Below are positions 1-8,556 of a DNA stretch of 59,447 nucleotides, piece by piece. The DNA lies in contig JAHRFX010000025.1 of NCBI GenBank assembly GCA_019084405.1, positions 1 to 59,447 on the forward strand, given 5' to 3'. The notes below the pieces were generated by a model that did not search any database, was not told the DNA's origin, and saw only the letters and a program-made list of their open reading frames with translations. The position numbers and the translations under genes are program-made. The stretch is from Methanobacterium sp. (GTDB lineage: Archaea > Methanobacteriota > Methanobacteria > Methanobacteriales > Methanobacteriaceae). How positions within the stretch are numbered: position 1 is the first letter of the stretch; every line of letters starts with the position of its first letter.

Positions 1-24
1 AAATATTCCGATTCTTAAGGCCTC

Positions 25-70
<46 letters not shown>

Positions 71-84
71 CTAAATAATTGTTT

Positions 85-203
85 GTGTGTGAAATTAAAG
101 TCAGATAACAGGTGAATTTTCACACTAGATCAGACACCCTGCTACAAAATATAATTCATATAAAATTATTATTTAATTTAAATGATAAAGGCAGGGGTTT
201 TAA
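85..203 (+). promoter_or_regulatory. acs promoter region with palindromic operator-like repeat
   Basis: An archaeal TATA-like element (CATATAAAAT, about 158-167) lies 20-25 bases before the expected transcript start, leaving a short leader before the ATG at 204. About 30 bases upstream is an inverted repeat, GTGTGAAA (87-94) with TTTCACAC (118-125). The right half also forms a tight palindrome, GTGAA-TT-TTCAC (112-123). The position just upstream of the TATA box would suit a regulator site; this is inferred, and no regulator is known for it here. Bases 1-84 show nothing recognisable. Confidence 0.4.
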
Positions 204-2156
204 ATGGGGAAAAATTTAGATGTATTGCTTAAAGAAGAACGTATTTTCAAGCCAGATGAAGAATTAGTATCCAACAGCAATATCAAGCAATGGATGGATT
301 TGCATGGTATTAAAGATTATGATGAACTTTTAGAAAAATCAGCTGCTAATCCGGAATGGTTCTGGGATGAGATGGCCATGGACCTGGTTTGGTTTAAGCA
401 TTATAATAGGGTTTTAGAGTGGAAACCTCCCTATGTGCGCTGGTTTTTAGATGGAAAATTTAATATTGCATATAATGCTCTGGATCGCCATATTAAATCT
501 GGTAGAAAAAATAAACTGGCCTACATATGGGAGAGTGAGAAAGGGGAAGTGCGTAAATTCACTTATTTTGAATTGTACCGTGAAGTAAATCGCCTGGCTA
601 ATGCCCTTAAAAGAATAGGGATTAAAAAGGGCGACAGGGTTAGTATATATCTTCCCATGATTCCGGAACTGCCCATAGCCATGCTGGCCTGTGCCCGTAT
701 TGGTGCAGTGCATAGCGTGGTGTTTTCTGGTTTTTGGGCTAAAGCATTCCATAAAAGAGCCAGAGATGCTCAATCAAAGGTTGCAATCACAGCGGACGGA
801 TTTCACCGGAGAGGAAAACTTTTAAAATTAAAGGATACTTTAGATGAAGTACTGGAGGATATTCCCTCTCTTGAAAAAGTGGTGGTGGTAAAAAACACCC
901 ATTGCGATCTGGATATGAAGAAAGGAAGGGACGTATATTGGGAAGAAGTCATCCAAAATGAAAGCATGGAATGCCCCTGTGAAGAAATGGATTCGGAAGA
1001 CCCCTTATTTATTCTTTATACTTCTGGTACTACAGGAAAACCTAAAGGAGTACTCCATACTCATGGAGGATATGCGGTGGGAGTCTCCACCACACTTAAA
1101 TTTGTATTTGACATTAAAGATCAGGATATATGGTGGTGTGCAGCAGATATAGGATGGATTACTGGCCATAGTTACATTGTATACGCCCCTTTAATATTGG
1201 GTGCCACTTCGGTGATGTTTGAGGGGACTCCGGATTATCCTGATCCTGGAAGATTCTGGGAAATTATTGAAAAATATGGGGTAAGTATTTTTTATACCGC
1301 TCCCACTACCATTCGTCTGTTCATGAAATATGGGGAAAAATGGCCCCAAAAATATAATATGAGCACTTTAAGAATTTTAGGTTCTGTAGGCGAACCCATT
1401 AATCCAGAAGCATGGATGTGGTACCACCAGCACATAGGAAATAGAAAATGTCCCATTATGGATACCTGGTGGCAAACCGAAACCGGTATGCATCTAATCA
1501 CTCCCTTACCTATAACCTCTTTAAAACCAGGGTCAGCAGTTAAACCTTTCCCCACCATTAAAGCAGAAATAAAAGATGATAAAGGAAATACTTTAACTAA
1601 AGGGGGCGGACATTTAATTATTAAAAATCCCTGGCCGGCCATGTTCCGGACATTATTTGGAGAACCAGAAAGATATGTGCAATCTTACTGGAGTAAATTT
1701 CCTGATAATTATTTAAGTGGTGATGTGGCCCGTCTTGATAAGGATGGTTATTACTGGATTCAGGGAAGGGAAGACGATGTTTTAAATGTGGCGGGGCATA
1801 GAATAAGTACAGCTGAGGTTGAATCTGCCCTGGTTAGCCATCCTTCTGTGGTGGAATCTGCGGTGGTCGGAAAACCAGACCTGCTTAAAGGTGAAGAAAT
1901 TTCTGCATTTGTGGTGCTTGGTGAGGAATACCAGGCCGACCCTCAATTAAAAAATCAGCTTAGAGATCATGTTAGAAAAGAAATAGGTCCTATAGCCAGT
2001 CCATCATATATTGGCTTTGTGGATGACCTTCCTAAAACCCGTTCAGGAAAGATTATGCGCAGGGTGATTAAAGCAAAGGTTAAATCAGAGGATGTGGGCG
2101 ATATAAGCACCCTGGCCAATCCAGAAGCAGTGGATGCCCTGGATAGGGCCATTTAA
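204..2156 (+). CDS. acs: acetyl-CoA synthetase (AMP-forming)
   Basis: The 650-residue product is the usual length for AMP-forming acetyl-CoA synthetase, which activates acetate to acetyl-CoA through acetyl-adenylate in the cytoplasm. The adenylation P-loop motif YTSGTTGKPKG is at residues 272-282. The C-terminal PKTRSGK at 610-616 carries the catalytic lysine (K616) that is acetylated in relatives. The start is the ATG after a weak GGGG-type ribosome site. The gene stands alone and converges with the dUTPase-family gene 30 bases downstream. In an autotrophic methanogen it would assimilate acetate into carbon metabolism. Propionyl-CoA synthetase activity cannot be excluded from sequence. Confidence 0.95.
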   Translation: MGKNLDVLLKEERIFKPDEELVSNSNIKQWMDLHGIKDYDELLEKSAANPEWFWDEMAMDLVWFKHYNRVLEWKPPYVRWFLDGKFNIAYNALDRHIKSGRKNKLAYIWESEKGEVRKFTYFELYREVNRLANALKRIGIKKGDRVSIYLPMIPELPIAMLACARIGAVHSVVFSGFWAKAFHKRARDAQSKVAITADGFHRRGKLLKLKDTLDEVLEDIPSLEKVVVVKNTHCDLDMKKGRDVYWEEVIQNESMECPCEEMDSEDPLFILYTSGTTGKPKGVLHTHGGYAVGVSTTLKFVFDIKDQDIWWCAADIGWITGHSYIVYAPLILGATSVMFEGTPDYPDPGRFWEIIEKYGVSIFYTAPTTIRLFMKYGEKWPQKYNMSTLRILGSVGEPINPEAWMWYHQHIGNRKCPIMDTWWQTETGMHLITPLPITSLKPGSAVKPFPTIKAEIKDDKGNTLTKGGGHLIIKNPWPAMFRTLFGEPERYVQSYWSKFPDNYLSGDVARLDKDGYYWIQGREDDVLNVAGHRISTAEVESALVSHPSVVESAVVGKPDLLKGEEISAFVVLGEEYQADPQLKNQLRDHVRKEIGPIASPSYIGFVDDLPKTRSGKIMRRVIKAKVKSEDVGDISTLANPEAVDALDRAI

Positions 2157-2185
2157 TTTATTTTTCCATTGGAGGATTAATAAAA

Positions 2186-2644
2186 TTATGATTCTGTTTC
2201 CTGGTAAGAGCCCTTATATTCTCCAGATCCACTTACTTCAAATACCACTCCCTGAGCAATACGCTCCCCCTGCTTTAGCTGGTATTCAAATTCACCATAG
2301 TTATATAGCATGAATTGCAAGGTTCCATAAAATCCAGGGTCACCTACAGCAGTATGTACGGATATGAAAGACCTTAGGAGGGTAGATCGAGGGAGATAAA
2401 GCATGGAAAAACCCTTAGGAATCTTAATTTTTCTATCTATAGTGGCCAGATAGGCAGTTTTCGGTTTCAGAATATAAATGGGAGGTTCTAATTTTTCCAG
2501 CTCTGGTAAATTTTTTTCATTGTCTATTAAAGAACCCGGACTTTTTTGAATGTATAATTCATCCAGGGGAAGATCTATTCCTGAAGGCTGTACATGTTCT
2601 TTGAAATTAGGAAATAATTTTATAAGTTCTTTTTCGCCAATTAT
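2186..2644 (-). CDS. dUTPase / dCTP deaminase family protein with non-canonical start
   Basis: The reading frame runs from a stop at 2672-2674 to 2186 and encodes about 151 residues. It shows the family signatures YLPRSTLLRS, SVHTAVGDPGFYG and GERIAQGV, and ends YKGSYQ, so it should act on dUTP and/or dCTP to keep uracil out of DNA. The N-terminal GEKELIKLFP and QPSGIDL stretches are typical of the archaeal branch. No ATG, GTG or TTG occurs in frame before the Met at 2404, which lies in mid-domain. A strong Shine-Dalgarno GGAGGA (2656-2651) precedes ATA (2644) and ATT (2641), so initiation at one of these is inferred; I chose ATA. A mutated start, making this a pseudogene, is the alternative. 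Confidence 0.8.
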   Translation of the reverse strand: MIGEKELIKLFPNFKEHVQPSGIDLPLDELYIQKSPGSLIDNEKNLPELEKLEPPIYILKPKTAYLATIDRKIKIPKGFSMLYLPRSTLLRSFISVHTAVGDPGFYGTLQFMLYNYGEFEYQLKQGERIAQGVVFEVSGSGEYKGSYQETES

Positions 2645-2834
2645 ACGTATTCCTCCTTTACTGTTCTGATATTAATTATCTGTAATAGCAGGCCCACTTT
2701 GGTTTTACATTTGTGAGACTACAGGGTTAATTTAATAATTATCAGCATATCCATTTTACATTATTATTAATCACATTTAACTAAAATTGGCACGGCTTTT
2801 TTATAAAGCTACTGACCGATGAGATTTTTTTATA

Positions 2835-3347
2835 CTATGGGTTTTTAAGTTTTTCAAGTGTGGCTTTTATAAATTCAGGGATATCGCCAGGATATCTACT
2901 GGATATTATATTACCATCTTCTACAACTTCCTGGTCAAGATATTGTGCACCGGCATTTATTATATCCTGTTTTATTGATTTCCATCCGGTGATCTTACGG
3001 CCTTTTAGAACTTTTGCTGTTATCAAAATCTGTGGGGCATGGCAGATAGCAAATACTGGCTTACCACTTTCTACAAATTCCCGGGTAAATTTTACTACAT
3101 TCTCATTTATACGCAAAATATCTGGAGAGTAACCACCGGGTATCAGGAGCGCATCAAAATCATCAACATGGGATTTTTCTATATCCGGGTCAATAATAAC
3201 GGCTGTATCTTTTTTTCCTTTAACCACACTTCCCTTATTAATACCAATGTGAATCAGTTCATGCCCTTTATTTTTAAAAGCAGATGCAGGCTTGATGTAT
3301 TCCACGTCTTCAAATAAATTATCAACTAAAACTGCAATTACACTCAT
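2835..3347 (-). CDS. DJ-1/PfpI family protein
   Basis: About 170 residues with the DJ-1/PfpI fold: a conserved nucleophile elbow AICHAP containing the reactive Cys, the upstream LIPGGY motif and an acidic residue early in the chain. Relatives include PfpI proteases, YhbO/YajL-type deglycase or chaperone proteins, and general stress proteins; the substrate cannot be told from sequence. I place the start at the second Met (ATG 3347-3345) because GGTGG (3357-3353) lies five bases before it, whereas the first ATG at 3359 has no ribosome site. The gene stands alone between convergent and divergent neighbours. Confidence 0.88.
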   Translation of the reverse strand: MSVIAVLVDNLFEDVEYIKPASAFKNKGHELIHIGINKGSVVKGKKDTAVIIDPDIEKSHVDDFDALLIPGGYSPDILRINENVVKFTREFVESGKPVFAICHAPQILITAKVLKGRKITGWKSIKQDIINAGAQYLDQEVVEDGNIISSRYPGDIPEFIKATLEKLKNP

Positions 3348-3448
3348 TAAAACCACCATTTTAATATATCTTGATATTGGTTTAAGTAAATTTATATGAT
3401 AATAATTAATAAACTATAAAATATTCTGTAAAACTGAAGGGTGATAAA

Positions 3449-3637
3449 ATGCCTGTTATACATATTGATAGTAATAAATTATCTCGAAAGCAAAAAAGAG
3501 AACTTGTAAAAGCCATAACTAAAGTTTCAAGTGAAATAATGGAACTTCCTGAGAATACAATAACCATTATTATCCGGGAAGTAGAAGCAGAAGATGTTGG
3601 TTTAGGGGGACAGCTGCTTTGTGACAGAGATAATTAA
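3449..3637 (+). CDS. 4-oxalocrotonate tautomerase-like small enzyme
   Basis: A 62-residue protein of the tautomerase (4-OT/DmpI) family. It starts Met-Pro, and the proline, once Met is removed, is the catalytic base of this family. The length matches the hexameric 4-OT subunits, which have a beta-alpha-beta core. A clear ribosome site (AGGGTGAT) precedes the ATG. The physiological substrate in methanogens is not known; aromatic degradation is unlikely here. No operon partner is visible: the PfpI gene is divergent and the downstream stretch is non-coding. Confidence 0.9.
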   Translation: MPVIHIDSNKLSRKQKRELVKAITKVSSEIMELPENTITIIIREVEAEDVGLGGQLLCDRDN

Positions 3638-4062
3638 GTATCTTCTGATTTTTCACCTAATTAAACTCTTTTTCATAAATAATTCTTTTAAATTTAGTAC
3701 TGCTGGTTTAGTACAGGGAAATTGTAACATTAATCCTATTTTAAAGACTAATCACCAAACACCTCCGTGCCTGTATTTCTAAAACCAAAATCATCTCAAA
3801 AATCATTCTATTGTCCATTCAAATATGATTTTTAATATTCAATAAGCTTTTTATAATCTCATATCTTTTTTAACCCGGTTTTGTATCTTACTAATTCTAA
3901 AATACAACTATAAGAAATTTTTATCATTTTCTAAAATAAATAATTCTCTTAAATTTATACAAAATATTTTTTTCATTTCATTATAATATTATTAAAACTA
4001 TAAAAAGATCATTGATTACTACTATTTATATTAAAAATAACATCAAAAGTCGACGTGATTGA
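3638..4062. other. AT-rich non-coding stretch with a degenerate direct repeat
   Basis: No coding frame is convincing in these 425 bases. A near-identical AT-rich segment of about 20 bases (AAATAATTCTYTTAAATTTA) appears at about 3676-3695 and 3937-3956. The end of the stretch should hold the old promoter of the decayed methyltransferase, with a GTGATT ribosome-site remnant just before 4063. Confidence 0.5.
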
Positions 4063-4772
4063 ATGCAGGTAAATAAAAATTTCATGGAGAAAATAAAAAA
4101 ACATTTTGATGAAGAAGCTGAGGAATATGATGACATTATATTAACTTTAATTCCCCATTACCATGAAATGATTAGATGCTTTAATATTATCCATTCCCTT
4201 TGCCCATGAAGATGATATTAAAGTTCTGGATTTAGGCTGTGGTACTGGAAATATTTCTAAAAAAAGTGAAGGAAAGATTTCCTAATGCCCATATAACCTG
4301 TGTCAATCTGGCGGAAAAAATGATTCAAATGGCTAAAAACAAACTTTCAAAATATTCTGATATTTCTTATTTATAAATTATCTAACTTTCAGAACTTAAA
4401 ACTTGAAGAGGATTACCAGGTTATTATTTCTTCACTGGCTCTTCATCACCTGGAAAATGGCCAGGCTAAAATTGATTTTTATAACTTCATATATCAATCT
4501 TTGGTGAAAGGGGGGGCTTTTTATAATGCCGACGTGGTTTTAGGATCTACAAATTATTTGCAGATATTTATCTGGATAAATGGAAAGAGTTCATGAGTAA
4601 AAATTATTCTGAAGAAGAAATTGAAAATAAATGGTTACCTGTGATGTATCGTCAGGAAGATAAACCAGTGGAAATGATGTGCCATATAGAATGGTTGAAG
4701 AAATCTGGATTTAAAAAGGTGGATGTACTGTGGAAGTGTTATAATTATGGGGTCTTTGGTGGATTAAAATGA
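4063..4772 (+). pseudogene. class I SAM-dependent methyltransferase, multiply frameshifted
   Basis: Fragments in shifting plus-strand frames reconstruct a methyltransferase of about 235 residues. The N-terminal part includes HFDEEAEEYDD. Next comes the SAM-binding motif VLDLGCGTGN (about 4210-4240), then the SSLALHHL segment, and a tail ending YNYGVFGGLK at 4772. At least four lesions are needed to join the pieces: stop or frame changes near 4208, 4260, 4380 and 4560. Nothing longer than about 60 codons stays open. A ribosome-site-like GTGATT precedes the ATG at 4063. The copy looks inactive; the original substrate is unknown. Confidence 0.85.
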
Positions 4773-4868
4773 GGGTATAAAAAAAATATATTTAGGGAAA
4801 TGTAAGTTCCATATCCACTACTAAAATTTTATATTTTTTAAGAAATTTAAAAAAATTATCAAAAATAG

Positions 4869-6116
4869 CTAAATTAATTGATCAACCATCCAATCTGACT
4901 TGAATTCAATTAAATCCTCATAAGATTGTCCGGTACCTAAAAATAGAATTGGTTTTTGTATTACATAACCAATAGATAGTGCAGCGCCACCTTTAGAATC
5001 GGCCTCTGCTTTAGTTAGAATAATACCATCCAGGTTTACGGTATCATTGAACTTCACGGCCTGCTCTATTGCATCGTTACCTGTAAGAGAATCTCCTACG
5101 AAAATTATTAAATCTGGCTGAGCTACCCTTTTTATTTTAGCCATTTCATCCATCAGATTAATATTAGTCTGCATTCTCCCGGCAGTATCAACCAGCACCA
5201 AATCTTTTTTCTGGGCTTTAGCATGCGAAACTGCATCATAAGCTACTGCTGCTGGATCCGCACCTTTTTTGTGCTTAATTATTTTAATCCCAATAGTTTC
5301 AGCGTGATGGGTAATTTGTTCTATAGCTCCTGCACGGAATGTATCAGAAGCAGCAATTACCGGAGTGTATCCTTTATTAATAAAATAGGTGGAGACCTTG
5401 GCTATGGTGGTGGTTTTGCCAGTACCATTAATTCCCACAAACATGATGATTAGTGGTTCCCCAGTGGCTTTCTTTTTATTAATAAGATGCTCTATATTTA
5501 TATTTTCCACATCTAAAATATTGGAAATAGCATTTCTCAGGGCCTGACGGGTGTAATCTTCAACATCACTGCTTCTTTTTATTTTTTTACCCACTAAATC
5601 ATCTTTAACCGAGTTAATTATTGTTTCTGCAACTTCTAAAGCTACATCACTCTCTAATAAAGACATTTCCAGTTCCCACAGAATGTCTTCCACGTCTTTT
5701 TCAGATAAAGTTTTTTCCTGAATAAAGGAGAAAATGCTGGATTTATCACCATCTACATCTTCTTCTTTTTCTTCAATAGCTTTATCCTGAGCAGTGGGTT
5801 TTACTGATCCCTCTTCTTTTTCATCTTTCTTAGCAGATTCTTTTGATTTAAAACGTGAAAAGAAAGACTTGGATTCAGAATTTACTTCTTTTTCCTTTTC
5901 TGAGGGAGGAAGTTTAGATTCTTCTTTTGCTTCAACTTTTTTCAAGTCATCTTCTGCAGAAGAAACTTTTTCAATCTTCTTTTCCCTATTCAAAGATGCC
6001 GATTGTTCTGAAGAACTATCTTCATTTTTTAAGCCTTCTGATTCTGCTTCTTGAGAAACTTTATCAGTAAGCTTACCTACCGTGCTACTGAACTTCTTTT
6101 TAAGAGCATTAAACAA
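4869..6116 (-). CDS. ftsY: signal recognition particle receptor FtsY
   Basis: A 415-residue SRP-receptor GTPase that docks ribosome-SRP complexes at the membrane. Residues 1-115 form a highly charged Lys/Glu/Ser-rich A domain. The NG domain follows, with the P-loop GINGTGKT at 228-235, then DTFRAGA, DTAGR and TKAEADSKGG. The start is a TTG immediately after the pfdA stop, so translation is probably coupled; upstream ATG codons are absent. It is the last gene of a long operon of ribosomal, RNase P and prefoldin genes. The long acidic N-terminal region replaces the membrane-binding helix of other lineages. Confidence 0.96.
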   Translation of the reverse strand: MFNALKKKFSSTVGKLTDKVSQEAESEGLKNEDSSSEQSASLNREKKIEKVSSAEDDLKKVEAKEESKLPPSEKEKEVNSESKSFFSRFKSKESAKKDEKEEGSVKPTAQDKAIEEKEEDVDGDKSSIFSFIQEKTLSEKDVEDILWELEMSLLESDVALEVAETIINSVKDDLVGKKIKRSSDVEDYTRQALRNAISNILDVENINIEHLINKKKATGEPLIIMFVGINGTGKTTTIAKVSTYFINKGYTPVIAASDTFRAGAIEQITHHAETIGIKIIKHKKGADPAAVAYDAVSHAKAQKKDLVLVDTAGRMQTNINLMDEMAKIKRVAQPDLIIFVGDSLTGNDAIEQAVKFNDTVNLDGIILTKAEADSKGGAALSIGYVIQKPILFLGTGQSYEDLIEFKSDWMVDQLI

Positions 6117-6542
6117 TTACTGCCCACTTCCCCTTACTTTTTGCATAAGTTCCTCAGCTTGAGGAGATAATCTAGCAATAACCGCTGAAATCTTTTGCAG
6201 ATTTTCCACCATTTGATTCATAGCTTTGCTTAACTCTTCTTTTTGGGTGGTAATGGTTAGTGAAGCGTCTTCAAATTTCTTTTTTATAGCCACACCAGCA
6301 CCCACACTCATAACTATTTCATCAGTGTTTTTTAATTCTGCACTAACAAAAGAACCAGCACCGACCGGGACCAGAGCTTCCACTTCTTTCCCGTCTTTAA
6401 TGCTTTTTAAAGTATTCTCTAAAATTTCTAGCTCATTAAGAGATGCTTTAACAGATTCAATCTGCTGCTGCAGCATTTCGGCCTGGCTCTGGTATATATT
6501 TAGTTCATTTGCAATTTCCTCTAAACGCTGCTGGTCTTCCAT
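6117..6542 (-). CDS. pfdA: prefoldin alpha subunit
   Basis: A 141-residue alpha prefoldin, part of the alpha2-beta4 jellyfish-shaped holdase that passes unfolded proteins to the thermosome. Two long coiled-coil helices (about 1-45 and 90-135) flank a beta-rich centre containing LVPVGAGSFV, which is diagnostic for the alpha subunit. A strong AAGGTGAT ribosome site precedes the ATG. The stop touches the ftsY start, and rpl18a lies four bases upstream, so all three are co-transcribed. The beta subunit is not in this window. Confidence 0.95.
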   Translation of the reverse strand: MEDQQRLEEIANELNIYQSQAEMLQQQIESVKASLNELEILENTLKSIKDGKEVEALVPVGAGSFVSAELKNTDEIVMSVGAGVAIKKKFEDASLTITTQKEELSKAMNQMVENLQKISAVIARLSPQAEELMQKVRGSGQ

Positions 6543-6546
6543 AAAA

Positions 6547-6777
6547 TCACCTTTCGGATATAGCTTTAATCATAGAATCCTGCGATTCTTCTAGAGAAAT
6601 TTCTTCTATTTTCTCGATTTGGACTTGTTCTCTGCTAATATGGTGCTTACTTCCAAATTCAGAATAAATCTTTTCGTAAATGTCTTCTTCTTTTGTGGCT
6701 TTAAGTTCTTTGGTGAAATGTTTTAATTTCTCTCCCATCAAAAACTTGCCTTGAATCTTAAATATCTTTGTTTTCAT
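6547..6777 (-). CDS. rpl18a: 50S ribosomal protein L18Ae (LX)
   Basis: A 76-residue protein of the archaeal LX / eukaryotic L18a (L20a) family of the large subunit. The opening KIFKIQGKF and the central SEFGSKHHISREQV segment are typical, and the length fits. Its ATG overlaps the eIF6 stop by four bases (ATGA), showing translational coupling. LX next to eIF6 and L31e is a conserved archaeal arrangement. Confidence 0.93.
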   Translation of the reverse strand: MKTKIFKIQGKFLMGEKLKHFTKELKATKEEDIYEKIYSEFGSKHHISREQVQIEKIEEISLEESQDSMIKAISER

Positions 6778-7448
6778 AAATATCCCTCAAGAAAGCCAAA
6801 TGCTTCTTCAATTCTTGCCATTTCAGGACCAGTAGTATTTTCGCTTACTATTACCCCATTTGAATTGGTAACAGAACAGGCCCCTACCAAACTCACTCCC
6901 TTATTAACTGTTCCCACATCAGCAGGAACTTTTAGAATTTTTTCTACCAATTTTAACTCTTCAGGAGATGTGTGGGGATGTAATAATGCGCCTTTATTAG
7001 TTGCTGTAGCCACAGATCCTACAATGTCGAATCCTGCTATAGTAGCTCTTTGAGCATCAACCTCTAGAAACGTATTAATCAATTCTAATGATTTATCAGA
7101 TAGAAGAGGACTTACCAGGGCACCATTATCATTTACCATCATTATGTTTCCTAATGCGGTGTACTTATCTGGAATTTTTTCCACTTCAATCCCTGCATTT
7201 CTCAGTGCATTTATTTCTCTATCCATGGTATACGGAGAAACCAGGAAACCTTGGGAATTCCCTGCAGTTAGTGCGCCTGCCAGACTGCTACCTGCGATGG
7301 AAGTTTGAAGAACTTCTATTTCTAATGCTTCTTTTATGGTATTGAGCACTACATCGGAAATATGCAAAGGCACCAGAGCAACTTCATCAGTCACTGATAA
7401 ATAAACTCCTAGATTGGGGTTTCCATTGAGATTGATTCTCTTAATCAT
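6774..7448 (-). CDS. eif6: translation initiation factor aIF6
   Basis: A 224-residue anti-association factor that binds the large ribosomal subunit and prevents premature joining of the small subunit. The sequence shows the repeated pseudo-symmetric units of the pentein fold, for example NKGALLHPHTSPEE and NDNGALVSP. Its length matches archaeal aIF6 exactly, without the eukaryotic C-terminal extension. The ATG follows GGTGA closely. It overlaps rpl18a by four bases and lies 17 bases after rpl31e in the same operon. Confidence 0.97.
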   Translation of the reverse strand: MIKRINLNGNPNLGVYLSVTDEVALVPLHISDVVLNTIKEALEIEVLQTSIAGSSLAGALTAGNSQGFLVSPYTMDREINALRNAGIEVEKIPDKYTALGNIMMVNDNGALVSPLLSDKSLELINTFLEVDAQRATIAGFDIVGSVATATNKGALLHPHTSPEELKLVEKILKVPADVGTVNKGVSLVGACSVTNSNGVIVSENTTGPEMARIEEAFGFLEGYL

Positions 7449-7465
7449 GCTTCACCGGTTTTAAG

Positions 7466-7711
7466 TTATTCAACTAGGGTTACTTCTACAACGCCATCTT
7501 CTTCTTTAGTTGCTTTAACTTTAATTTTTGGGGGAACTTTTTGAATTCCTCTTTCCCATATTTTTTCATTTACAGAAGCATCTATCTTTATTTCTTCAGC
7601 TTTCATATGTTTCTGTATAAATTCTCTAACTAAACGAACCGCTTTAGGACTTCTAATAGTTCGGGGAACGTTTTTAACTTTTCTAAGTGGTATAATATAA
7701 ACTCTTTCCAT
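7466..7711 (-). CDS. rpl31e: 50S ribosomal protein L31e
   Basis: An 81-residue large-subunit protein of the L31e family. The core YIIPLRKVKNVPRTIRS and the downstream KAVRLVREFIQKHM match the family; L31e sits at the polypeptide exit tunnel rim. A ribosome site (GGAGAGGT) overlaps the end of the upstream L39e gene, with an 11-base gap, consistent with co-translation in the same operon. Confidence 0.96.
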   Translation of the reverse strand: MERVYIIPLRKVKNVPRTIRSPKAVRLVREFIQKHMKAEEIKIDASVNEKIWERGIQKVPPKIKVKATKEEDGVVEVTLVE

Positions 7712-7722
7712 ATGAACCTCTC

Positions 7723-7878
7723 CTATACCTTTAAACTATTCCTTCTCCAGTGCCTCATTTTAGGATGAGTCCGCACTTTACGGTTAGTCTTAAGCATGGT
7801 CCACATAGGAACCCTTCTATTTTGTTTATTTGCTTTAGCAAGTCTTAATTTTTTAGCTAATGGTCTATTTCTACTCAT
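7723..7878 (-). CDS. rpl39e: 50S ribosomal protein L39e
   Basis: Translating the minus strand from ATG 7878-7876 gives a 51-residue, very basic protein that opens MSRNRPLAKKLRLAKANKQN and contains VPMWTM and HWRR, all hallmarks of L39e. L39e lies inside the exit tunnel and replaces part of bacterial L23. It is short enough to be missed by length cut-offs. It sits between the PP-loop ATPase gene and rpl31e, as in many archaea. Confidence 0.96.
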   Translation of the reverse strand: MSRNRPLAKKLRLAKANKQNRRVPMWTMLKTNRKVRTHPKMRHWRRNSLKV

Positions 7879-7949
7879 TTTTTTTCCACCAGTAAATTTT
7901 AAATCAACATTTCACATTTTCAGGACAAATCAACATGACCTGAAGATTA

Positions 7950-8540
7950 TCACTTTTTCCATCCCATAACTCTAGTCTGATAATGGAGGGGAAATATACT
8001 ACTGGAACTTCCTTTGCCATGGATCTCATCCAGGAGACATCGAACTTCTATTTCATAATCTGAATTATTTTCCAGGCTGCTTTTTTCTTTTTTAAATTCA
8101 AAAAGATGGGATGAGAGTCTATCAATGGTTCGATATCCAAAACCCTGTAAATTGGTATATTCCACATTGTTCCTATCTTCAAAGCTTCTTATTTCACTGG
8201 CTTGAATTTTAGGGACTTTATCGTCTCGGCGGGTACCATCTCCAATGAGAACATATTCTTTAGCAAGCAACTCTAAAGCTGTTTTATGTATGAGATTGAT
8301 ACCATTATTAGGAAACCCATCTTCCGTGATAACTTTAACTGCTTCTTCAAGTGTTTTATCTTCTGCTTCCATAACTTTATGTTTAAAACCCAAAAGAGAA
8401 GCAGATTCAAATGCAGGCTTCCAGGAAGGATAGACTCCAAAGTTTAAAGTTACCAGTTCCACTTCTAAACCCATTCGATTAAGAATTACAGCCATTAAGG
8501 AACTATCCTTACCTCCACTGTATAATATACCTGCTTTCAT
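7950..8540 (-). CDS. PP-loop ATP pyrophosphatase-like protein (N-type)
   Basis: A 196-residue protein whose N-terminus, GILYSGGKDSSLMA (residues 4-17), is a perfect PP-loop. Enzymes of this superfamily adenylate a substrate with ATP, for tRNA thiolation or amidation, or in amide or diphthamide synthesis. The middle holds VLIGDGTRRDD, resembling the nucleotide-contacting loop of thiolases, but the CxxC motifs of TtcA-type tRNA thiolases are absent. The substrate is unknown. It lies inside the ribosomal operon between pdcd5 and rpl39e, which suggests a role in translation or RNA modification (inference). Confidence 0.85.
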   Translation of the reverse strand: MKAGILYSGGKDSSLMAVILNRMGLEVELVTLNFGVYPSWKPAFESASLLGFKHKVMEAEDKTLEEAVKVITEDGFPNNGINLIHKTALELLAKEYVLIGDGTRRDDKVPKIQASEIRSFEDRNNVEYTNLQGFGYRTIDRLSSHLFEFKKEKSSLENNSDYEIEVRCLLDEIHGKGSSSSIFPLHYQTRVMGWKK

Positions 8541-8556
8541 TTTAGTGATCTTGTGA

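Noticed and set aside
4063..4772. TGA or TAG readthrough (selenocysteine or pyrrolysine) explaining the broken methyltransferase
   Set aside because: The joins require frame changes, not only stop-codon readthrough, and stops include TAA; no SECIS or pyl context was seen.
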